A stretch of 64,000 nucleotides of DNA, taken from NCBI RefSeq assembly GCF_030246945.1, contig NZ_CP126742.1, positions 1,612,001 through 1,676,000 on the forward strand, read 5' to 3'. Both the position numbers and the translations under genes were made by a program. Shown piece by piece: positions 7,383 through 13,651 of the stretch; position 1 is the first letter of the stretch; each line of letters begins with the position of its first letter. Source of the DNA: Microbacterium sp. zg-Y1090 (GTDB taxonomy: Bacteria > Actinomycetota > Actinomycetes > Actinomycetales > Microbacteriaceae). A model generated the notes under the pieces. It made no database searches. It was not told the DNA's origin and worked only from the letters and a program-made list of their open reading frames with translations.

Positions 7383-7540
7383 ATGCGAGCACGGCGTTCT
7401 CTGCCCGGGGCAGTGGCATTGGCGATCCTCGTCTCGTGCGCCGGATGCTCGACGATCCCGAGTCCTCCAGCCGCGGTCGGGGAGAACTTTCCCGGCACGT
7501 GTCTCCCGGCCGAACTGTCGTGGCCAACTGATTTTCTTGA
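7383..7540 (+). pseudogene. Lipoprotein gene fragment cut by integrase sequence
   Basis: From the ATG at 7383 the frame encodes a clean lipoprotein signal peptide: MRARRS, hydrophobic core, then LVSCAGC with a lipobox Cys. A short exported stretch ending near LPAELSWPTD follows. At about 7530-7545 the sequence becomes the reverse complement of an integrase gene, so what continues in frame to 7808 is antisense and probably meaningless. I read it as the 5' stump of a lipoprotein gene truncated by recombination. The alternative is a 141-residue chimeric protein; the unusual composition after residue 50 argues against it. Confidence 0.5.
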
Positions 7541-7736
7541 GTCGTTGCCGGACGGCAACATCGGCCGCTTCCTGCAATGCGGCCAGCGCCTCGGGTTCGG
7601 TCGCTCCGCTGCCGCTCGGACGACGCTCGCGCCCGTTACCGTCGTAGACGCGTCCTCGCGCGATGACGAGACCGCTCGGCTCAACGGTGTAGGTCACCTT
7701 GCCGAGTTCGCCAAGCGCGCGCTTCGGCCGCGCCAT
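7541..7736 (-). pseudogene. Tyrosine-recombinase integrase, N-terminal fragment only
   Basis: The fragment begins MARPKRALGELG and continues with a beta-strand pattern (VTYTVEPSGLVIARGRVYDGNG) and SGATEPEALAALQEAADVAV. This resembles the arm-binding N-terminal domain of actinobacterial phage/ICE integrases. The core-binding and catalytic domains (R-HxxR-Y) are missing because the sequence breaks off near 7540. Its ATG shares one base with the TGA of the upstream excisionase gene (TGATG), the usual xis-int coupling. It cannot recombine DNA. With the tRNA-Pro 3' fragment about 3 kb away, it indicates a decayed integrative element. Confidence 0.6.
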
Positions 7737-7960
7737 CAGTCGCCCGCCCTGTCCATAGGAACCACGATCCGCCCTGCGATGAACGCCTCGATATCCTCAT
7801 CGCGGTAGCGGACGTTGTGCGCCGAGAGTGCGACGAACGGCAATCCGAGACCTCGGCTGCGCGCGCGCTCCGTCCGCCAGTCAGCGAGCGTCCTGATGGG
7901 GATGCCCGTATAGTCGGCAAGCTCCTGCGGAGTCCAGAGGCGAGTGCGGTCGGCGCTCAT
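7736..7960 (-). CDS. Excisionase-type helix-turn-helix protein
   Basis: This 74-residue MerR/excisionase-like DNA-binding protein contains LWTPQELADYTGIPIRTLADWR, a winged-helix recognition motif of the HTH_17 family, followed by GLPFVALSAHNVRYRDEDIEAFIAG. This is the standard domain of excisionases encoded just upstream of tyrosine-recombinase integrases in actinobacterial elements. It ends one base into the integrase ATG. The start at 7960 (MSADRT) gives the normal family length; the frame is open upstream but without motifs. The gene itself seems intact, though its integrase partner is not, so its function is probably lost. Confidence 0.75.
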   Translation of the reverse strand: MSADRTRLWTPQELADYTGIPIRTLADWRTERARSRGLGLPFVALSAHNVRYRDEDIEAFIAGRIVVPMDRAGD

Positions 7961-8415
7961 ATCAAACAGGTAGGCGGTACCTCCCGTAGACCCCCAGGAA
8001 GACCCGTAGGGCGGCCAAGAATCGGCAAAACGGACAGGTTCTCGGACAGCCGCAGCAGCGACCCACCTCATGCTCAGCATCGCACTTCCCTTAGTTCGCA
8101 GGGGAGTACGTTCCTGTGGAACACCCTCCGAATCTCAGATCCTGAAGCCGAGCTGTACTTCGGGGTCTGATCCACTTACGACGGCGCCTCCCGGGCCCCC
8201 GACTCGCGTCGGGCCCGGGAGGCGCCGTCGTTGTCAGGGCGGGCGGGTGCGCCTGATCCGTCGCCTGCCCAGCGACAGGCGCGCCCGTCGAGACCGCATC
8301 ACGGCGAGGCGGCGTGCGGCGCCATCTCGTGCCGCACCCATGCGCACTGCGCATAGCCCGATCCAGGACATGCATTCCACGCACGGGCGTGGCCCGCACG
8401 CCGGACGATCGCAGC
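7961..8415. other. Gene-free stretch
   Basis: I find no convincing gene between the excisionase start and the first hydrolase. The only clear structure is the strong hairpin at 8178-8231. The remainder (8232-8415) is very GC-rich, and no clear promoter or Shine-Dalgarno sequence precedes the hydrolase start. Confidence 0.5.
8178..8231 (+). terminator. Long perfect hairpin, probable bidirectional terminator
   Basis: A perfect 21-bp stem (8178-8198 pairing with 8211-8231) with a 12-nt loop is followed by TGTCAGG, without a T-run. Perfect GC-rich stems of this kind act as terminators in high-GC actinobacteria. Confidence 0.6.
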
Positions 8416-9159
8416 ATGACCTCGACAACACACAAGCCCACGATCGTCCTCGTCCACGGAGCCTGGGCCGACGGCCTCAGCTTCGCGGCGCTCACCGAGC
8501 GACTGCAGCGGCAAGGCCACACCGTGCTGCTCTCCCCGAACCCACTGCGGGGTGTCGCACACGACACCAAAGCCGTCTCGGATTTCCTCGCACAGGCGAC
8601 GACGGGTGCGGTGATACTTCCGGCGCATTCCTACGGCGGGATCGTCATCAGCGGCGCCGCCCTCGGCAACCCTCTCGTCAGAGCGCTCGTCTACATCGAC
8701 GCCTACGCCCCGGTCGACGGCGAGAGTGCGAGCTCTCTGAGCAATGAACGACCGGGTTCCTTACTGAACGTGCCCGACCCCACCACGGTCTTCGACTTCG
8801 TCGTCCCTGCCGCCGACGCGACGCAGGGCGAGTACGACAGCTACATCAAGCGAGATCGTTTCCACGCGATCTTCGCCGACGGCATCCCCTCCCGCGAAGC
8901 GGCCGTCCTCGCCGCGGGGCAGAGCGCCACGGCTCTCGCAGCCCTCGGCACCCCCTTCAGCGGCACGCCCGCCTGGCAGTCGATCCCCAGCTGGAGCGTG
9001 ATCGGCACGGCTGACCGGGTCATCCCGCCCGCGCAGCTTCGTGCCATGGCGTCGCGCGCGGGAAGCAAGACGGTCGAGATCGACGCCCCGCACCTCTCGA
9101 TGACGGCCGGCCCGCGACGCGTCGGCCACGTCATCGAGCAGGCCGCGGCATCCATCTGA
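8416..9159 (+). CDS. Alpha/beta hydrolase
   Basis: This 247-residue alpha/beta-hydrolase-fold protein carries the oxyanion motif HGAWADG near the N-terminus. The nucleophile elbow is AHSYGG (Ser in place of the usual GxSxG context), the acid is Asp in GTADRVIPP and the catalytic His is in DAPHLSM. There is no signal peptide, so it is cytoplasmic. The closest type is the RsbQ/salicylate-esterase-like hydrolase group; the substrate cannot be told. The start at 8416 (MTSTTHKPT) is chosen because the hydrolase core begins within ten residues. A paralogue with the same motifs follows 84 nt downstream, but that copy is exported and frameshifted. The pair looks like a tandem duplication. Confidence 0.85.
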   Translation: MTSTTHKPTIVLVHGAWADGLSFAALTERLQRQGHTVLLSPNPLRGVAHDTKAVSDFLAQATTGAVILPAHSYGGIVISGAALGNPLVRALVYIDAYAPVDGESASSLSNERPGSLLNVPDPTTVFDFVVPAADATQGEYDSYIKRDRFHAIFADGIPSREAAVLAAGQSATALAALGTPFSGTPAWQSIPSWSVIGTADRVIPPAQLRAMASRAGSKTVEIDAPHLSMTAGPRRVGHVIEQAAASI

Positions 9160-9242
9160 CCCCGAGTCCTCCGTTCCCTCTGCCCGCACGGCAGAGGACC
9201 ACCGAGGGCGATAGCTCCGTCCTCCCGAGCAAAGGAAGTCCC

Positions 9243-10153
9243 ATGAGAACAACGATCCGTCGCGATGAGCGGCGCACCGGCCCGCGTCGTCGGAGGCCGC
9301 TCCTGGCGATGCTCGCCGCGATCATCGCCACCGCTCTCCTCGCCCTCGCCGCACCGGCCGTCGTATCCGCGGCGCCCACCTCCTCTCCGTCGGCGGTCTC
9401 CGCCGCCAAACCGCGGACGACGGCAGCGAAACCGACCATCGTCCTGGTCCATGGGGCATGGGCGGGGGCATCGAGCTTCGACCCCGTCACGACGATCCTC
9501 CAGGCGCAGGGGTACACCGTGGTCAGCGCGAACGTCCCCATGCGCGCGATGGAGGACGACATCAACCAGGTGGTCTCCTACGTCTCCACACTCCACCCGG
9601 AACCGGTGGTGCTGGTCGGGCACTCGTACGGCGGTTTCGTCATCACGGGCGCCGCCTCGCGGCTTCCCAACGTGAAGGGCTCGTGTACATCGACGCATTC
9701 GCACCGAAGGCCGGAGAGAGCATCGTGAGCCTCGCTCAGGGGAGCGGCTCACTGCTGGATGTCGGCACGGACTACGCGAAGGCGTTCGACATCGTCCCCC
9801 ACCCCGGTCAGGACGGAGCCGGGCCGGACTTCTATCTCCGTGTCGACCGGTTCAGGGAGATCATCGCTGCCGGCGTACCCTCCGTCGTGACCAAGGTGCT
9901 CGCTGCAGACCAGTCTCCGATCGCGGGCAGCGTTCTGGAAACGCCCTTCAACGGCCCGGCCGCGTGGGAGAGCCTCCCGAGCTGGTACTTCGTGGGCACT
10001 GACGACAAAGTGATCCCCGCCGCCGGCCAGCGCCAGATGGCCCAGCGCGCGGGAAGCACGATCGTGGAAGGCAGAGCGCCGCACCTCGCCATGTACGGCG
10101 CACCGCTGAAGGTCTCCCAGCTGATCGTGAGCGCAGCCCGGGCAGTCGGCTGA
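9243..10153 (+). pseudogene. Exported alpha/beta hydrolase, frameshifted
   Basis: The gene encodes a signal peptide (RRRRPLLAMLAAIIATALLALAAPAVVSAAP), then the same hydrolase core as its neighbour: KPTIVLVHGAWAG, VGHSYGG (Ser nucleophile), VGTDDKVIPA and APHLAM. The frame breaks after LPNVKG near 9678. The continuation LVYIDAFAPKAGES is in the next frame and runs to the stop at 10153. Adding one C (GGCTCG to GGCCTCG) restores a protein of about 303 residues. As written, translation ends at 9728, before the acid and His of the triad, so the product would be inactive. Either a recent inactivation or a base-calling error explains it. A strong ribosome-binding site (AAAGGAAG) precedes the ATG at 9243. 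Confidence 0.8.
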
Positions 10154-10168
10154 CGTCCCGACACTCCG

Positions 10169-10207
10169 GGGAGGGGAACCGGCCGCTGCGCCGCCGGTTC
10201 CCCTCCC
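10169..10207 (+). terminator. Intrinsic terminator after the second hydrolase
   Basis: A perfect 15-bp stem (GGGAGGGGAACCGGC at 10169-10183 pairing with 10193-10207) has a 9-nt loop and lies 16 nt after the hydrolase stop. No T-run follows. Confidence 0.7.
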
Positions 10208-10224
10208 GTTCGCGCGGGCCTAAA

Positions 10225-11100
10225 GTGGGCCCCACTCCTACCCGAGCTCTTTCGATCAGCCGCGTCGCCCAGCTCGAACGCGAGCTGGACGTGCGGCTGT
10301 TCGAGCGCACCGCGCGTGGGGTCTACCTCACGGACGCTGGCCAGGCTCTCATCGGTCCGGCCCGGCGCACCCTGAACGAATCCCGCTCCATCCGCGGCAG
10401 CGTCGCCTCGATGCGCGATGGCGTGCGGGGCACACTGTCGATCGTCGCGAGTTCGGCGCAGAGCGACGGCATCCTCGGCGACTACCTCTCCGCATTCCAC
10501 GCCGCTCTCCCCCACGTCGAACTCCGCGTCGCGGCGGCGGAGAGCTCTGTGGCCGCGGCCGACGCCGTCGTGGCGGGCGAGTACGACATCGCGTTGGTGG
10601 AGATGCCCGTACAGCCCGCGCTGGAGGTCCTTCCCGTCGTGGAGGAGGAGTTCTACGCGTTGTTCGCAGGCGCGGGAATCACCGACCCCACGAAGGGGAT
10701 CCCCACCATGACCCGCGAGCTGCTGCAGGGGCGCACGATGCTCCATCTCCCGCTCGCGCAGTTCCCGCGCCAGAGGAGCGTCCAGCTGTGGCACCAGTTC
10801 GGCGCCGATCCGCTCCGTCACCTCGAACTGGCCGACTGTACGCTGCAGGTGTCCGTCGCCCGGTCCGGGGGTGCCGTCGCCGTCCTGCCCCGTGTCGCAG
10901 CCCTGGCCGGATGGGGCGCCGGGCTGGATATCGCCGCGCCGCCACGAGCCATTCGCCGAACCGTCGGGTTCGCGAGGCAACGCACCAACACCTCGGCTCA
11001 GGTCACCCGGTTCCTGGGTCTCGCGCGCCGGCTCCGGCCCTCCGTGAACGCCCCCATCAGCCGAGCGGCGACGGATGCCATGCCTCTCCCGCTCGCCTAG
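10225..11100 (+). pseudogene. LysR-family regulator lacking the first part of its HTH
   Basis: The frame contains the end of a LysR helix-turn-helix domain (VAQLERELDVRLFERTARGVYLTDAGQAL), then a full effector-binding domain (VRGTLSIVAS ... YDIALVE ... FPRQRSVQLWHQF ... GGAVAVLPRVAAL). The first ~35-40 residues that hold the recognition helix (family pattern LRYFVAVAEE..AAERLHxxQPALSRQI) are missing. They are replaced by a few unrelated codons right after a terminator. Without them DNA binding should be lost. The deletion joins the remaining part to the hydrolase terminator. It may once have regulated the hydrolases. The GTG at 10225 is only the first available start. Confidence 0.75.
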
Positions 11101-11283
11101 TCGCGCGTCAGCGGCGAACCGCGGCGGATGGCCGGCATGAACGGCATCACGGACCGCATCGCGCAGCAGGTTCTGCACGCGGGGTGGACGGGGTGACGTG
11201 GCGTGGCTGACCGCGGCCGCCGCGTTGCGCACGCCACGGCGACGAGCCGCGACGTGGCGGCCGCCACCAGGGCCGCCCGAGCC

Positions 11284-12048
11284 TCACCGCGCGCGGCGCC
11301 GGAGGATCGCCATCGCCACCGCGAACGCGACGGCCAGGATGCCGGTGCACCACCCCAGCGCGATCCAGATGTCCCCGCCCACGGGCTGCGCGGTGAGGAG
11401 CGCCCGGATCGTGTCGACGATGGGCGTCACCGGCTGGTGCTCGGCGAACCAGGCCACCGGCGCCGGCATCGTGCCGGTCGGCACGAACGCCGAGCTGATG
11501 AACGGCAGGAAGATCAGCGGATACGAGAAGGCGCTGGCGCCGTCGATCGTCTTCGCCGACAGCCCCGCGATCACCGCGAGCCACGTGAGAGCCAGGGTGA
11601 ACAGCACCAGGATGCCGGAGACGGCGAGCCAGGCGCCCGGTGAGGCGTTGCTGCGGAAGCCCAGCAGCAGCGCGACGCCCACCACGATCGCCAGCGACAC
11701 GATGTTCGCCGCCAGAGACGTGAGCACGTGAGCCCACAGCGGACTCGAGCGCGCGATGGGCATCGACCGGAACCGCTCGTACACGCCGTCCTGCAGATCG
11801 ACGAATAGTCGGTAGGCCGTGTACGCGATCCCCGACGCGATGGTGATCAGCAGAATCCCGGGCAGCGTGTACGAGACGTACGACGTGCCCGATCCCACGT
11901 CGATGGCGCCGCCGAGCACGAAGACGAACAGCAGCATGAGCGCGATCGGGGTGACCGCGGTGGTGATGATGGTGTCGGGGCTGCGCAGCACGTGTCGCAG
12001 CGACCGCCCCGTCAGGATTCCGGTGTCGCTCAGCACATGGCCGGTCAT
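11284..12048 (-). CDS. ABC transporter permease (ABC-2, DrrB-like)
   Basis: This 254-residue membrane subunit of an ABC-2 exporter has six hydrophobic segments: TAVTPIALMLLFVFVLGGAI, LPGILLITIASGIAYTAYRLF, AANIVSLAIVVGVALLLGF, GILVLFTLALTWLAVIAGL, LIFLPFISSAFVP and ALGWCTGILAVAFAVAMAI. The ABC-2 signature is visible: DGVYERFRSMPIARSS in the coupling region and PLIFLPFISSAFVPTGTMP near the fifth helix. The ATG overlaps the ATPase stop (ATGA). The arrangement padR, DUF1048, ATPase, permease is a common actinobacterial drug-efflux-like module. The substrate is unknown; daunorubicin-type resistance is only a family label. Its ATPase partner is frameshifted, so function is doubtful unless that is a sequencing error. 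Confidence 0.85.
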   Translation of the reverse strand: MTGHVLSDTGILTGRSLRHVLRSPDTIITTAVTPIALMLLFVFVLGGAIDVGSGTSYVSYTLPGILLITIASGIAYTAYRLFVDLQDGVYERFRSMPIARSSPLWAHVLTSLAANIVSLAIVVGVALLLGFRSNASPGAWLAVSGILVLFTLALTWLAVIAGLSAKTIDGASAFSYPLIFLPFISSAFVPTGTMPAPVAWFAEHQPVTPIVDTIRALLTAQPVGGDIWIALGWCTGILAVAFAVAMAILRRRAR

Positions 12049-12859
12049 GGCATCTCCTCCTCTTGGCATGCCGCCTCGTCGGCGGGTCCCGCTCCCGCCT
12101 CTCCGACGAGGGCGAGGAACACCTCTTCGAGGGTCGGCTGCTTCTGCACGTACTCGACCTTCGCCGTGGGCAGCAACCGCCGCAGCTGCTCGAGCGTGCC
12201 CTGCTGCACGATCGTGCCCCGGTGGAGGATCGCGATGCGGTCGGCGAGCTGCTCGGCCTCCTCGAGCTGCTGGGTCGTCAGCAGCACGGTGGTGCCGCCC
12301 CGCGCCAGCTGCCTGACGGCATCCCATACCTCCCGGCGTGCCTGCGGGTCGAGGCCGGTCGTCGGCTCGTCGAGGAAGATCACCGGCGGGTCCCCGATCA
12401 GACTCATCGCGATGTCCAGCCGCCGGCGCATGCCGCCGGAGTAGGTCCCCGCACGGCGGCTCCCTGCCTCGCTGAGCGAGAAGCGAGCGAGGAGGGCATC
12501 CGCGATGCCTCCGGGATTGCTCTGCCGCCGCAGCCGCGCGATCAACGCGAGGTTCTCACGACCGGTGAGCACCTCGTCGACGGCGGCGAACTGGCCGGTC
12601 AGGCTGATCGCCTGGCGAACTGCGGCCGGCGCTTCGACACATCCGCGCCGTTCACCGCGGCGGTGCCGGCATCGGGCTTCACGAGCGTGGAGAGGATCCG
12701 CACCAGCGTCGTCTTTCCTGCGCCGTTGGATCCGAGGAGCGCCAGCACACTCCCCCGCGGCACGTCCAGGTCGACGCCGCGCAGCACCTGCACGGCGCCG
12801 AAGGATTTGCGGATGCCGCGCACCGCGATGGCGGGGGCGGCAACCGCGGAGATGGTCAT
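12045..12859 (-). pseudogene. ABC transporter ATP-binding protein (DrrA-like), frameshifted
   Basis: The N-terminal part carries Walker A (GSNGAGKTT) up to VNGADVSK. The rest, with the Q-loop region [15 protein letters not shown], signature YSGGMRRRLDIAMSL, Walker B VIFLDEP and the H-loop region LLTTQQLEEAEQLA, lies in the next frame. The break is near 12632, where AAGCGCCG lacks one G compared with the expected AAGGCGCCG. As written, the first frame stops at 12599 after about 86 residues. Restored, it is a protein of about 270 residues with a DUF4162-like C-terminal region. It overlaps the DUF1048 gene by 4 nt upstream and the permease by 4 nt downstream, so the operon structure is otherwise perfect. 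Sequencing error and true inactivation both remain possible. Confidence 0.85.
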
Positions 12860-13236
12860 GACATCCGCTCCTCATCACTGAGGGCGGCGTCGATCGCCTG
12901 CACGAGACGGGCACGTTCCTTGTCGATCCACTCCTTCGACCGGTAGGCGCGCACGAACTCCTCCGCGAACGCCACGGGGTCGTCGCCGATGACATCGCCC
13001 AGCGGCGTGGCGTCGGCGGCGGCACGCTCCCAGAGATCCGCGAAGCCGGCGAACAGGTCCACCAGCGTCGCGCCATCGGGGATGGCGCCGTAGTACACGA
13101 AGTACCGCGTGAAGGCTCGCGCCGTGCCCGCGTACGGGTCCGGCAGCCCATCGAGACGGGCGACGATCTCCTTGTACTTCTTCTTCTGCTCCAGCGACCC
13201 GGTCAGGGCATCGATCCATCTGACGGACATGGCCAT
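12856..13236 (-). CDS. DUF1048 domain-containing protein
   Basis: This 126-residue, mostly helical soluble protein carries the DUF1048 core: [33 protein letters not shown] [25 protein letters not shown] and [19 protein letters not shown]. The biochemical role is unknown. In actinobacteria and Firmicutes such proteins are encoded directly after PadR regulators and before ABC-2 exporters, as here. The start at 13236 shares one base with the padR stop (TGATG), and GGAGAG lies upstream, so it is translationally coupled to padR. It ends overlapping the ATPase ATG by 4 nt. Confidence 0.85.
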   Translation of the reverse strand: MAMSVRWIDALTGSLEQKKKYKEIVARLDGLPDPYAGTARAFTRYFVYYGAIPDGATLVDLFAGFADLWERAAADATPLGDVIGDDPVAFAEEFVRAYRSKEWIDKERARLVQAIDAALSDEERMS

Positions 13237-13574
13237 CACTCTCCTTCGATCAGCGTGCTGCGCAGCCGTTCGATGCGCTCGGCGAGAAAACTCCACGTGC
13301 TCCAGAACTCGTCCAGCTGCGTTCTCCCCCGCAAATTGAGCGAGTACACCTTGCGAGGCGGTCCCTTCTCCGACGGCACCTTCTCCACATCGACGAGCCC
13401 TCGCTGCTCGACGCGCACCAGGAGGGCGTACACGGTGCCCTCGGCGATGTCGGCGAAGCCCTGCTCACGCAGCCATGCGGTGATCTCGTAGCCGTAGGCG
13501 GGCCGGCGGGCGAGGACGGCCAGCACCGTGCCCTCCAGCACGCCCTTGAGCATCTCCGTCGCCTGCCTGCCCAT
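13236..13574 (-). CDS. PadR-family transcriptional regulator
   Basis: This 112-residue protein has a winged-helix N-terminal domain: LKGVLEGTVLAVLARRPAYGYEI, the recognition region ADIAEGTVYALLVRVEQRGLV and the wing PPRKVYSLN. A C-terminal dimerisation helix (EFWSTWSFLAERIERLRSTL) follows. PadR proteins usually repress their own operon, typically an exporter, and release DNA when a toxic ligand binds. The first gene of the padR-DUF1048-ABC operon, it has the RBS GGAGGAG. The long inverted repeat just upstream (13587-13630) is the likely operator. Confidence 0.92.
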   Translation of the reverse strand: MGRQATEMLKGVLEGTVLAVLARRPAYGYEITAWLREQGFADIAEGTVYALLVRVEQRGLVDVEKVPSEKGPPRKVYSLNLRGRTQLDEFWSTWSFLAERIERLRSTLIEGE

Positions 13575-13586
13575 CGACTCCTCCGT

Positions 13587-13630
13587 CTACCTAGCGTTAT
13601 TGAGTACCACGAGATAGTAACGCTGGGTAG
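13587..13630 (-). promoter_or_regulatory. Inverted repeat upstream of padR, probable PadR operator
   Basis: The arms CTACCTAGCGTTA (13587-13599) and TAACGCTGGGTAG (13618-13630) match at 12 of 13 positions around an 18-nt centre. The repeat lies 13-56 nt before the padR ATG, where the promoter should be. Autoregulation is inferred from the family. Confidence 0.55.
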
Positions 13631-13651
13631 CGAGGGGAGCAAGGGCTCCGA

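Noticed and set aside
11101..11283. Minus-strand open frame after the permease stop (VQNLLRDAVRDAVHAG...)
   Set aside because: It has no start signal and matches no family I know; probably chance coding bias.
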